This document shows, piece by piece, positions 43,168 to 52,121 of a DNA stretch of 64,000 nt. This DNA is from an uncultured Bacteroidales bacterium. Its GTDB lineage: Bacteria > Bacteroidota > Bacteroidia > Bacteroidales > UBA932. The notes beneath the pieces were generated by a model that worked only from the letters and a program-made list of their open reading frames with translations, was not told the DNA's origin and did not search any database. The stretch's first letter is position 1. Each line of letters begins with the position of its first letter. A program made the translations under genes and the position numbers. The DNA lies in the NCBI GenBank assembly GCA_934700615.1, contig CAKUXR010000014.1, forward strand, positions 1 through 64,000. Reading direction: 5' to 3'.

Positions 43168-44298
43168 ATGAAATTTGTCAAAATAGCGAATGATCCTCAG
43201 TCGTCTGCGAGATGTGGAGTGATAACGACTGACCATGGAACGATAGAAACTCCTATTTTCATGCCGGTCGGTACGGTCGGTTCAGTCAAGGGAGTATATC
43301 ACAGAGACTTGAAAGAAGACATAAAAGCTCAGATCATACTTGGAAATACATACCACCTTTATCTGCGTCCGGGACTTGATACGTTGAAGGCTGCAGGCGG
43401 ACTCCATAAATTCATATCTTGGGACAGGCCGATTCTGACGGACAGCGGCGGATTCCAGGTGTTTTCATTGACCGGAATAAGGAAACTCACGCCGGACGGA
43501 TGCACGTTCTCATCACATATTGACGGCTCTAGACATACTTTTACGCCTGAGAACAACGTTGATACACAGCGTATTATCGGTGCTGACATCATGATGGCTC
43601 TGGATGAGTGCTGCCCGGGTGACGCCGATTACAACTATGCCAAAAAGTCATTGAAAATGACGCAGAACTGGCTGGAAAGATATCTCAAGCGCTTTGATGA
43701 GACTGAGCCTCTATACGGATACAGCCAGACGGTTTTCCCGATTATCCAGGGATGTGTCTATCCGGAACTGAGAAAGATGGCCGTGGAGCATGCGGTATCT
43801 TTCAACAGGGAGGGCTATGCCATCGGAGGACTTGCCGTCGGTGAGCCTACTGAGAAGATGTACGAGATGCTCGAACTCGTATGTCCGCTTCTGCCTGATG
43901 ACAGGCCGAGATACCTTATGGGAGTAGGAACACCGGCAAACCTTCTTGAGGGCATTGCCAGAGGTGTGGACATGTTCGACTGCGTGATGCCGACCAGAAA
44001 CGGAAGAAACGGAATGTTGTTTACATGGAACGGAATCATGAACATGCGAAACAAGAAATGGGAGAACGATTTCTCTCTCATTGATGAAAACGGTGCTTCA
44101 TTTGTCGACAGGACATACACCAAGGCATATTTGAGACATCTTTTCGTTGCCGGAGAGATGTTTGCGGCAATGATTGCAAGTGAGCACAATCTCGCATTCT
44201 ATCTGGACCTCGTGACCGAAGCCCGCAAGCATATCATCGCAGGTGATTTCAAGGCCTGGAAGGATGTGACTGTTAAGAAGATAATGACAAGACTTTAG
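43168..44298 (+). CDS. tgt: tRNA-guanine transglycosylase, lacking the usual zinc cysteines
   Basis: 376 residues. DSGGFQVFSL (substrate pocket Asp) and DCVMPTRNGRNG (nucleophile Asp) are intact, so it should put a 7-deazaguanine base into tRNA wobble positions. The zinc-binding CxCxxC segment of well-studied enzymes is replaced here by ENGASFVDRTY; only the last ligand-type His (EHNLAFYL) remains. Likely a lineage variant rather than a broken gene, since the frame and core are intact. First gene of a five-gene run. Confidence 0.92.
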   Translation: MKFVKIANDPQSSARCGVITTDHGTIETPIFMPVGTVGSVKGVYHRDLKEDIKAQIILGNTYHLYLRPGLDTLKAAGGLHKFISWDRPILTDSGGFQVFSLTGIRKLTPDGCTFSSHIDGSRHTFTPENNVDTQRIIGADIMMALDECCPGDADYNYAKKSLKMTQNWLERYLKRFDETEPLYGYSQTVFPIIQGCVYPELRKMAVEHAVSFNREGYAIGGLAVGEPTEKMYEMLELVCPLLPDDRPRYLMGVGTPANLLEGIARGVDMFDCVMPTRNGRNGMLFTWNGIMNMRNKKWENDFSLIDENGASFVDRTYTKAYLRHLFVAGEMFAAMIASEHNLAFYLDLVTEARKHIIAGDFKAWKDVTVKKIMTRL

Positions 44299-44304
44299 CA
44301 TACT

Positions 44305-45393
44305 ATGTTTCCCAAAAAACTGGATGTCTATATAATCAAGAAGTTCATGGCGACTTTCTTTATCGCACTTTTGCTGATAATCGGAATCGTCATAATCTTC
44401 GATATCAGTGAGAAAATCGATGACTTCGTTTCCAAGCAGGCTCCGCTTCATTCGATCATCTTCGATTACTATGTGAATTTCATCCCGTACTTCATGAATA
44501 TGTTCAGTCCTCTGTTCGTGTTCATTACGGTAATTTTCTTTACATCCAGACTGGCGGCCAATTCAGAGATTATCGCCATCCTGTCCTGCGGAATCAGTTT
44601 CCACAGGATGATGGTGCCATATATCTTCTCCGCCACCGTAATCGCATTGTTCTCACTGGGCCTGAACCTGTTCGTCATACCCCGGTCCAATGCCGAACGG
44701 CATGAATTTGAGGCGAAATACACCAAGAAAAAGGCAGTGGCGTCCGAAAGGAACATCCATTATCAGATAGCTCCCGGCGAGTTTGTCTATGTCGAGCAGT
44801 TCAGCAAGTATAACAATACCGCATACAAGTTCACCTTGGAGTCCATAAAAGACAACCAGCTCGTTTCAAAGGTTTCTGCTGAGCGTGCAGTCTGGGATAC
44901 CACTTTCTCGGGATGGAAACTCAAGAAGTATTTCATACGTGAATACAATGAACAGGGCCTGGAGGACAAGGTCAGGTGCGGAGAGCAGCTTGACACTGTC
45001 ATCAGTTTGACAATCAATGACTTCTTCAGAAAGAGAAATACTGTGGAGGATCTTCCGTATGACCAGCTCAATGAACTTGTCGATGTCCAGAAGATGAGGG
45101 GCGATCCTAACGTGAAATATTCATTGATAGAGAAGCAGCAGAGGTTCTCTCTTCCTTTTTCCGCATTCATCCTGACAATCATGGGTGTGGCATTGTCATC
45201 AAGAAAGAAGAGGGGCGGAATCGGATGGAATCTTGCCATCGGTATCGCGCTCAGTTTCTCCTACATTCTGTTCATGCGTTTCAGTCAGATGTTCGTCTAT
45301 ACGGGCGTAATGCCTCCGTGGCTTGCAATCTGGCTTCCTAATATGATATTCGCAATAATTGCCGGCGTCCTCTATAAGATAGCCCCGAAATAA
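44305..45393 (+). CDS. LptF/LptG-family lipopolysaccharide export permease
   Basis: 362 residues. Three N-terminal helices, a periplasmic beta-jellyroll (about 120-265) and three C-terminal helices, with ILSCGISFHRMM and the conserved FSLPFSAFILTIMGVALSSRKKRGG. Part of the ABC system that extracts LPS or lipooligosaccharide from the inner membrane. Six bases after tgt. Whether F or G cannot be told. Confidence 0.9.
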   Translation: MFPKKLDVYIIKKFMATFFIALLLIIGIVIIFDISEKIDDFVSKQAPLHSIIFDYYVNFIPYFMNMFSPLFVFITVIFFTSRLAANSEIIAILSCGISFHRMMVPYIFSATVIALFSLGLNLFVIPRSNAERHEFEAKYTKKKAVASERNIHYQIAPGEFVYVEQFSKYNNTAYKFTLESIKDNQLVSKVSAERAVWDTTFSGWKLKKYFIREYNEQGLEDKVRCGEQLDTVISLTINDFFRKRNTVEDLPYDQLNELVDVQKMRGDPNVKYSLIEKQQRFSLPFSAFILTIMGVALSSRKKRGGIGWNLAIGIALSFSYILFMRFSQMFVYTGVMPPWLAIWLPNMIFAIIAGVLYKIAPK

Positions 45394-45411
45394 TCATAAC
45401 CTATATATCAT

Positions 45412-46626
45412 ATGGCGGAACACACTTTATCACCATTCAAGCGCACCATTGTCGGTGTGCAGTTCATGTTCGTGGCATTCGGCTCAACAGTTCTTGTGCC
45501 TATTCTATGTCATCTTGACCCTGCAATAGCACTTCTTGCAGCTGGTCTCGGAACCTTGCTTTTCCATGCCGTAACAGGCGGAAAAGTTCCTATTTACCTG
45601 GGAAGCAGCTTTGCATTCATTGCCCCTATCATCAAGGCTACCGAATTGTACGGGCTTCCGGGAATGTTTTGCGGACTTGTGGCTGTAGGCGTTGTCTATA
45701 TGCTCATGAGCCTTCTGGTCAAGGCCTTCGGAATAGGATTTATAAAGAAGTTGTTCCCGCCTATCGTCATCGGCCCGGTCATCATCCTTATCGGTCTGTC
45801 ATTGGCAGGTTCCGGAGTGAATATGGCCAAGACGAACTGGATACTGGCATTGGTCTCACTCTCTGTTGCGGTTGTGGCTTCCATCTGGGGCAAAGGAATC
45901 GTAAAATTGATTCCGGTAGTATTCGGTGCGCTTGCAGGTTATGTGGTGGCTGTGCTTTTCTTCCGTGACGCGATGGATTTCACGCCGGTTGCAGAAGCTT
46001 CATGGTTCGCTATCCCTAAGTTGGCCCCTATGTCATTCTCTTGGCAGGCCATCTTGTTCATGGCTCCTGTTGCGATAGCTCCTATCATTGAACATGTCGG
46101 AGATATGTACGCCATCAGTTCCATTGCCGGCAAGGACTTTGTGAAAGATCCGGGACTGCACAGGACATTGTTGGGAGATGGTCTTTCCTGCTGTCTGGCG
46201 GCTTTCCTCGGCGGTGCTCCTATTACGACTTACTCTGAAGTGACCGGTGCAGTATCATTGACAAAAGTGACTGATCCTTCGGTTTTGCGCATTGCAGGCG
46301 TGTCAGCAGTGGTTCTCGCCCTCATCGGAAAGGTCGGCGCTGTGATTCAGACAATACCTCAGGCCGTTCTGGGCGGTATCATGCTGCTCCTCTTCGGTTC
46401 TATTGCATCAGTCGGCATCAGCAACATGATAGAGTCCCGCATCAATATGGGTTCGACTCGCAACCTCATCATTTCGTCATTGATTCTTACCATCGGAATC
46501 GGTGGTGCCGTCATTGACTTCGGTTCATTCTCATTGGCCGGAATCGGTCTCGCCTCTATCGTCGGCGTTGTTCTTAACCTGGTTCTGCCTCATGACAAGA
46601 CTGAGCCTGAAATACTTGAAAAATAA
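45412..46626 (+). CDS. uraA: Uracil permease (NCS2 family)
   Basis: 404 residues, fourteen membrane segments of the NCS2 fold. GSSFAFIAP and the APIIEHVGDMYAISSI motif (Glu of the binding site) are the UraA type. Imports uracil with protons. Symbol by family resemblance. Confidence 0.88.
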   Translation: MAEHTLSPFKRTIVGVQFMFVAFGSTVLVPILCHLDPAIALLAAGLGTLLFHAVTGGKVPIYLGSSFAFIAPIIKATELYGLPGMFCGLVAVGVVYMLMSLLVKAFGIGFIKKLFPPIVIGPVIILIGLSLAGSGVNMAKTNWILALVSLSVAVVASIWGKGIVKLIPVVFGALAGYVVAVLFFRDAMDFTPVAEASWFAIPKLAPMSFSWQAILFMAPVAIAPIIEHVGDMYAISSIAGKDFVKDPGLHRTLLGDGLSCCLAAFLGGAPITTYSEVTGAVSLTKVTDPSVLRIAGVSAVVLALIGKVGAVIQTIPQAVLGGIMLLLFGSIASVGISNMIESRINMGSTRNLIISSLILTIGIGGAVIDFGSFSLAGIGLASIVGVVLNLVLPHDKTEPEILEK

Positions 46627-46637
46627 TTACTTATACA

Positions 46638-47072
46638 ATGAAAGTCAAGATTATCAATAAATCTTCCAATCCCTGTCCGAGTTATGCGACTCCGCTTTCT
46701 GCGGGGATGGATGTCAGGGCGAACATTGAGGAACCTATAACATTGGCCCCTCTTCAGAGAGTGCTCGTTCCGACAGGCCTTTACATCGCCTTGCCTGAAG
46801 GATATGAGTGCCAGGCTCGCCCGAGAAGCGGACTTGCCGTGAAACATGGAATAACGGTCCTGAATTCGCCGGGAACCATCGACGCAGACTATCGCGGAGA
46901 ACTTAAGACATTGCTGGTCAATCTGTCTGATACGCCTTTCGTGATTGAGCCAGGTGAGCGTATCGCCCAGCTTGTAGTGGCAAAGCACGAACATGTGGAA
47001 TGGGAAGAAGTTGAAGTCCTCGACGAGACGGAAAGGGGAGAGGGCGGATTTGGTAGTACAGGAGTACAATAA
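46638..47072 (+). CDS. dut: dUTPase
   Basis: 144 residues with all five motifs: AGMDVRA, PRSGLAVKHG, GTIDADYRGE, RIAQLVV and GEGGFGSTG. Trimeric enzyme removing dUTP and supplying dUMP. Its stop TAA shares a base with the murF start (TAATG). Confidence 0.96.
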   Translation: MKVKIINKSSNPCPSYATPLSAGMDVRANIEEPITLAPLQRVLVPTGLYIALPEGYECQARPRSGLAVKHGITVLNSPGTIDADYRGELKTLLVNLSDTPFVIEPGERIAQLVVAKHEHVEWEEVEVLDETERGEGGFGSTGVQ

Positions 47073-48427
47073 TGGAAATCAAAGACTTATACGATATTTT
47101 CAAAAAATGCGGCTCGGTTCTGACTGACAGCCGCAAAATCAGCGGTGGCGAGCTTTTCTTCGCATTGAAAGGTGAAAATTTCGACGGCAACGAGTTTGCG
47201 GACAAGGCTCTTGAGGCCGGTGCAGCATATGCTGTCGTCAATGCTGATGCATCTGTCTGCGCCAGGGCCAATGACTTTCCGGATGGAAACGGCGGCAGCC
47301 GGCTGATAAGCGTCAATGATACTCTGGTGACGCTTCAGGACTTGGCCCGTTGGCATCGTGAGCATGTTCTCGGAGATGATAAACATCTGACAGTCATCGG
47401 AATAACCGGTACAAACGGGAAGACCACGACCAAGGAACTTATCCGCACCGTCCTTTCTGCCGGTTTCAATGTCACAGCGACTGAGGGCAATCTGAACAAT
47501 GATATAGGCGTGCCCCTGTCTGTGCTCAAGATAACTCCCGAGACACAGCTTGCTGTCATTGAAATGGGTGCAAGCCATCCGGATGACATTGCAAAACTCG
47601 TGAAGGTTTGCGAACCTGACTACGGCATAATTACCAATGTCGGTCGCGCTCATCTTCAGGGTTTCGGAAGTTTCGAGGGCGTACAGCGTGCAAAGGGGCA
47701 GCTGTATGATTATGTCAATGCCAACGGAAAGGCTGTTTTTGTCAATGCCGATGACGACGTCCTGAGGTCAATGTGTGAGTCGCGTGACGGTTTGTCAATC
47801 ATTCCTTACGGATTGGAAACGGACGGCTGCCATCTTCTGGAAACCACTCTGGAGAATCCTTATCTTAGGATAGAACTCTCTGACAATAAGGTTGTTGCGA
47901 CTCATCTCGTGGGTGCATACAATGCTGCCAATGTGTTGGCGGCAATATGCATCGGAAAGTTCTTCGGCGTTGATGAGGATGCTGCAGTGGCACAGGTCGC
48001 TTCCTATGTCCCTTCAAACAGCCGTTCCCAGATGGTAAGGACGGAACGCAATGTCCTGATTGTGGATGCCTACAATGCCAATCCTTCCAGCATGACGGCT
48101 TCATTGGAGAATTTCTTCAATATGTCTGCGCCGGCAAAGGCAGTCATGATCGGTGATATGGGTGAACTTGGCGACAGTTCTGCCGAGGAACATGAGAAGA
48201 TGCTCAAACTCTTGACTGACAGCAGCATTGACAAGATTTACCTTGTGGGAAAAGAATTCGAAAAGGCATTGGCACAGGCAGGGAAGAGTGGGGACGACAG
48301 GATATTCTGGTTTGCTTCGTCTGATGCCCTAGCGGCTTATCTGTCTGAAAACCAGTTGAGCGGCTATTCGATTCTGATTAAAGGTTCACACTCGATGCGA
48401 ATGGAAAAAACAGTTCAGGTGCTGTAA
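47072..48427 (+). CDS. murF: UDP-MurNAc-tripeptide:D-Ala-D-Ala ligase
   Basis: 451 residues. ATP loop GTNGKTTT at 113-120, central Mur ligase domain (EMGASHPDDI) and C-terminal DAYNANPSSM and GDMGELG motifs. Catalyses the last cytoplasmic step of the peptidoglycan peptide. Overlaps dut by one base. Confidence 0.95.
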   Translation: MEIKDLYDIFKKCGSVLTDSRKISGGELFFALKGENFDGNEFADKALEAGAAYAVVNADASVCARANDFPDGNGGSRLISVNDTLVTLQDLARWHREHVLGDDKHLTVIGITGTNGKTTTKELIRTVLSAGFNVTATEGNLNNDIGVPLSVLKITPETQLAVIEMGASHPDDIAKLVKVCEPDYGIITNVGRAHLQGFGSFEGVQRAKGQLYDYVNANGKAVFVNADDDVLRSMCESRDGLSIIPYGLETDGCHLLETTLENPYLRIELSDNKVVATHLVGAYNAANVLAAICIGKFFGVDEDAAVAQVASYVPSNSRSQMVRTERNVLIVDAYNANPSSMTASLENFFNMSAPAKAVMIGDMGELGDSSAEEHEKMLKLLTDSSIDKIYLVGKEFEKALAQAGKSGDDRIFWFASSDALAAYLSENQLSGYSILIKGSHSMRMEKTVQVL

Positions 48428-48434
48428 GGCCTGG

Positions 48435-49070
48435 CTATTTGTTACTTGAGTCCCGTTGCCGTTCAGGTGACGGGATTTTTTCTTTGTCGATGAATCTGGC
48501 GAACACCCATCTCGCGGCCATGGCAATCATGGCCCCATAACCGCTGCCTATCATTGCCCCTACTATGATGTCTCCCATATAGTGTTTTCCTACGAAAATG
48601 CGGCTCAGCGAGAGCAACGTCGCCCAGGTGAAAATCCAGATTATGAATGCTTTGTAGGTATGTTTCGTATCGTATCTGAACAGGATTGAAGAGCATACTG
48701 CGAATCCGAATGCATTTGCAGCGTGGGCAGAGAAGAACCCGAAGAAGTTGCCCCTATATTCCAGGACGTGCAATCCTCCGAGCAGCATCGGTCCGCTGTA
48801 GCAAGGCCTGAGTCTGGCCACGGAGTATTTAAGCAGATTGGAAGTCTGGTCACAGACAAGAAGTGTAAGGGCCATGCACAGGATTGAGATCAGTCCCTTT
48901 TTCCAGCCTAGTCTTTTGACTAGGAAGAAGGCTATGAGCAGGTACAGTGGAAACCATACGACCCTGTCCGACATGAACATCATGAACTGGTCAGTTGCCG
49001 GAATGTGGAAACTGTTTACGAACAAGGTCAGGACCTGGTCCCATCTGTGAAGTATGTCCCAAAAATGCAT
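48435..49070 (-). CDS. PAP2-family membrane phosphatase
   Basis: 211 residues, about six membrane segments. The three PAP2 motifs are present: KYSVARLRP, SAHAANAFG and SRIFVGKHYMGD. Acts on a membrane lipid phosphate such as undecaprenyl-PP, phosphatidyl-glycerophosphate or lipid A; which one is not decidable here. Confidence 0.88.
   Translation of the reverse strand: MHFWDILHRWDQVLTLFVNSFHIPATDQFMMFMSDRVVWFPLYLLIAFFLVKRLGWKKGLISILCMALTLLVCDQTSNLLKYSVARLRPCYSGPMLLGGLHVLEYRGNFFGFFSAHAANAFGFAVCSSILFRYDTKHTYKAFIIWIFTWATLLSLSRIFVGKHYMGDIIVGAMIGSGYGAMIAMAARWVFARFIDKEKIPSPERQRDSSNK
48451..48485 (+). terminator. Terminator after murF, inside the PAP2 3' end
   Basis: TCCCGT (48451-48456) pairs with ACGGGA (48470-48475) and is followed by TTTTTTCTTT. 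It sits in the last codons of the convergent PAP2 gene. Confidence 0.75.
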
Positions 49071-49089
49071 AGGTTAACGTCTTCTCTGT

Positions 49090-50088
49090 TTATACTTCTG
49101 CATTGAGTGCTTTCCAGAGTTCGTCTTTGAGCTCGTTGAGATTCTCTCCGCTTACTGATGAAATGAATACGGTCGGGATGTCGGCCGGAAGTGTCTTCTT
49201 GATTTTCTTCTCGGCTTTCGCGTCGATGAGGTCACATTTGGTGACGGCTAGAACCCGTTCCTTGTCCAGCAGTTCAGGATTGAACATTTCGAGTTCGTTC
49301 AGCAGGATTTCATACCCCTTCTGAATGTTTTCCTCTTCTGCCGATACCATGAAGAGCAGCACGGAGTTGCGTTCGATGTGCCTGAGGAATCTCAGACCGA
49401 TGCCTTTTCCTTCGTGTGCGCCTTCTATGATTCCAGGAATGTCAGCCATCACGAAGGATTTGTCGTCTCTGTACCTGACAATGCCGAGGTTTGGTTCGAG
49501 CGTGGTGAAAGCGTAGTTTGCAATCTTGGGCTTGGCTGAAGTGATAGCTGCCAAAAGCGTGGATTTTCCTGCGTTAGGGAAGCCTACAAGTCCCACATCC
49601 GCAAGCACTTTCAATTCCAGGATGAACCATCCCTCCTGTCCGTCTTCTCCAGGCTGGGCATATCTCGGAGTCTGCTGTGTGGCTGACTTGAAGTTGTTGT
49701 TTCCAAGTCCGCCGCGGCCGCCTTTGCAGAGGATTTTCTCCTCTCCCGGTTCCATCATGTCGAAAAGCACTTCGCCTGTCTCTCCGTCTTTTACGACAGT
49801 TCCTACAGGAACATCCAAAGTGATGTCTTTTCCCTGTTTTCCCTTGCAGAATGCGGCTCCGCCGTGCTCTCCGTTTTCAGCCTTGATGAACTTCTTGTAT
49901 TTCAAGTGGATAAGTGTCCAGAACTGAGGGTTTGCCCTGAGTATAATATGGCCTCCGCGTCCTCCGTCTCCTCCGTCAGGTCCGCCCTTCGGCACATACT
50001 TGGCCCTGTGAAGGTGTACTGAACCAGGTCCTCCATGTCCTGAAGCACAATATATCTTTACATAGTCTATGAAATTACTGTCTGCCAT
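49090..50088 (-). CDS. obgE: Obg-family GTPase
   Basis: 332 residues from ATG 50088; a longer frame reaches 50133, but those 15 residues cross the promoter. Glycine-rich Obg fold (GGPDGGDGGRGGH; about 1-158), G domain with GFPNAGKST at 169-177, DIPGIIEGAHEGKG switch and TKCD. Ribosome-associated GTPase essential in most bacteria. Confidence 0.95.
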   Translation of the reverse strand: MADSNFIDYVKIYCASGHGGPGSVHLHRAKYVPKGGPDGGDGGRGGHIILRANPQFWTLIHLKYKKFIKAENGEHGGAAFCKGKQGKDITLDVPVGTVVKDGETGEVLFDMMEPGEEKILCKGGRGGLGNNNFKSATQQTPRYAQPGEDGQEGWFILELKVLADVGLVGFPNAGKSTLLAAITSAKPKIANYAFTTLEPNLGIVRYRDDKSFVMADIPGIIEGAHEGKGIGLRFLRHIERNSVLLFMVSAEEENIQKGYEILLNELEMFNPELLDKERVLAVTKCDLIDAKAEKKIKKTLPADIPTVFISSVSGENLNELKDELWKALNAEV

Positions 50089-50110
50089 AATCGTCTGTTT
50101 TTCAAAACTG

Positions 50111-50118
50111 CAAAGATA
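50111..50118 (-). promoter_or_regulatory. -7 box of obgE
   Basis: TATCTTTG on the minus strand, 23 bases before the ATG, facing away from the AraC regulator promoter at 50173. Confidence 0.65.
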
Positions 50119-50172
50119 ACTAAAGTTTCCCAAAGTTCGGAGCCCCGGTCAATGCTAGTCATGGAAAATTGC

Positions 50173-50180
50173 TATCTTTG
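50173..50180 (+). promoter_or_regulatory. -7 box of the TPR-AraC regulator gene
   Basis: TATCTTTG, 21 bases before the ATG at 50201. Confidence 0.6.
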
Positions 50181-50200
50181 TCGTGACAAGAACATTGACA

Positions 50201-51967
50201 ATGCGGTTCAGAAGATACATATTCACTTGCATTGTGCTGATAATGGGGATGATGCATGCCGTGGATGCAGTGGCGGAAAAGCCTGATTCCGCATTCGGGC
50301 CGGAAGTGTGGAGCAGGGAGAAGGAACTTTTGTCCTCAATTGACAGCGTTTCCAATCCGGAAGAAGCAGCATTGACCTATCTCAAATTGGCCCGCATTTT
50401 CAGGGACAATCATCGCGAATTGACGTATCTGGACCTGGCTGAAGAGGCCGCTTCAAAAACCCGGGCCCCGGAACCCGGAGTGACAATTATGCTGCTGCGG
50501 CTGGAATTCTACTCGGCCTATGGGGCAATGTCAAGATTCAGTGACTATGCAGAATTCGTAAAGGGACGTCTGGGGTCAATGAAAGACCGCCGGCTGTCCA
50601 ATGTGGAATATCTCGTAATCAAGCGCCATGTGGATGAGGGACATACCCAGACGGCGCTTGTGACTGCCAGAGATATGCTCTCATCTGCTACCGCGGCGAA
50701 TGACAAATACAGACAGGCATATGCATATTATTCAATAGGGCTTATCTATCAGGCAGTTGAAAGATACGGCGAAGCGACTGATGCGCTGGAGAAAAGCGTT
50801 GCAATAATGGATGCTGCATTGAAAGACTTCCCGCCGCTGGACTATATCAAGGCCCAACTGGAACTCCTGAGCACGCAGTATTCGGTAGGAAGATATGCGG
50901 AATCATTGAAAACATGCAAGGCGGCAGCAGACCGGCTTGACAAGTTCATAGCATCTGAGGACCCTGATTTCCAGATGGGAATCAATTGTATGAGCATGAG
51001 GCTGCACATCGAGTGCTATACTGTTCGGAACTATCTGGCGATGAACGAATTGGCATTGGCCAGCAAACATCTTGATGCGGCATCTGATTGTATGTATCCT
51101 GCTATCGGACTGGACCGTGAAATCTTCAATGAGACTTCTGCAATGTACTATGACAGGATCGGGGACTTTGGCAGGGCTTTGGATTATGCGGACCTGTCCG
51201 TCAATGCTTTTAGAGACTCTCATCTGGCACCTTACTATATAGAGGCATTGACATTGAAAAAAAAGATTCTCGCGGATATGGGAAGGTGGCGGGAGGCTTA
51301 TGAGAACCAGGCATTGGTCGAGGAGGCGAAGGATTCGTTGGATTCGTCGAGGTTTGCGAGTGAACTGGGCGAACTGCAGACTATTTATGAGGTGGACAAG
51401 ATGTCCGCCCAGAAGAAACGCCAGCAAGTTGTGCTTCTGTTCTCAGTCCTGTGCTGCGCCCTGCTCCTGTCCATTGTCATCGTCTATATTGTCTATTACA
51501 ACAGGCTCCGCAGGAAGAACCAGTCTCTGTATGAGCAGATCAATTCCAATTTGCGCAATGTGGGTTCCTCAGCCAAGGTGCTTCAGATGACGCCGGAAGA
51601 CGAACTGAGCCGGGAGATGCAGCTGTACAGGAAGATAGCCTGTCTTATGGAGGAAGAAAAACCGTATAGGGACGCGACTTTCAACCGCACGGCATTGGCA
51701 AAGATGATGGGAACCAATGAAAAATATGTGGCTGATGCAGTAAGAGAAGGAGCGGGAACGACCGTGTCGAACTATATTACGGATATCAGACTGAATTGCT
51801 CTCTGGAACTTCTTTCAGACGAGTCCGGAAATGGAGAGCCGGTGTCGCTTGACGATGTCGCGCGCGATTCCGGATTCGGGTCATATTCATCTTTCTGGAG
51901 GGCATTCCAGAAGAAATTCAGCATGACTCCATCAGAATATCGCAGTCTGCATGATAAAAATGCATAG
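50201..51967 (+). CDS. Membrane-anchored TPR-AraC transcription regulator
   Basis: 588 residues from ATG 50201; a GTG at 50183 is possible but falls at the predicted transcription start. Signal peptide to about residue 26, then a periplasmic TPR-rich region (about 30-395), one membrane helix near 407 (VVLLFSVLCCALLLSIVIVY), and a cytoplasmic AraC-type HTH (about 490-585; FNRTALAKMMGTNEKYV, SLDDVARDSGFGSYSSFWRAF). It would sense a signal outside the inner membrane and regulate DNA directly. The lipoprotein gene that follows may be its target. Confidence 0.85.
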   Translation: MRFRRYIFTCIVLIMGMMHAVDAVAEKPDSAFGPEVWSREKELLSSIDSVSNPEEAALTYLKLARIFRDNHRELTYLDLAEEAASKTRAPEPGVTIMLLRLEFYSAYGAMSRFSDYAEFVKGRLGSMKDRRLSNVEYLVIKRHVDEGHTQTALVTARDMLSSATAANDKYRQAYAYYSIGLIYQAVERYGEATDALEKSVAIMDAALKDFPPLDYIKAQLELLSTQYSVGRYAESLKTCKAAADRLDKFIASEDPDFQMGINCMSMRLHIECYTVRNYLAMNELALASKHLDAASDCMYPAIGLDREIFNETSAMYYDRIGDFGRALDYADLSVNAFRDSHLAPYYIEALTLKKKILADMGRWREAYENQALVEEAKDSLDSSRFASELGELQTIYEVDKMSAQKKRQQVVLLFSVLCCALLLSIVIVYIVYYNRLRRKNQSLYEQINSNLRNVGSSAKVLQMTPEDELSREMQLYRKIACLMEEEKPYRDATFNRTALAKMMGTNEKYVADAVREGAGTTVSNYITDIRLNCSLELLSDESGNGEPVSLDDVARDSGFGSYSSFWRAFQKKFSMTPSEYRSLHDKNA

Positions 51968-52050
51968 CCGTAATATCTTGAGTATAAGTATTTTACGATA
52001 TTGAAAACTATATTTTCGGGATTTGCAATCCTGCCAAATGCGCATAAGAT

Positions 52051-52058
52051 TATATTTG
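52051..52058 (+). promoter_or_regulatory. -7 box upstream of the lipoprotein gene
   Basis: TATATTTG, 64 bases before the ATG. A second match, TAATTTTG at 52110-52117, is too close to the start codon to be useful. Confidence 0.45.
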
Positions 52059-52121
52059 TCACAGAGCGAACTGCTTAAGGCGGAAACGTAGCGGTATTAT
52101 AAACAGATATAATTTTGTACT

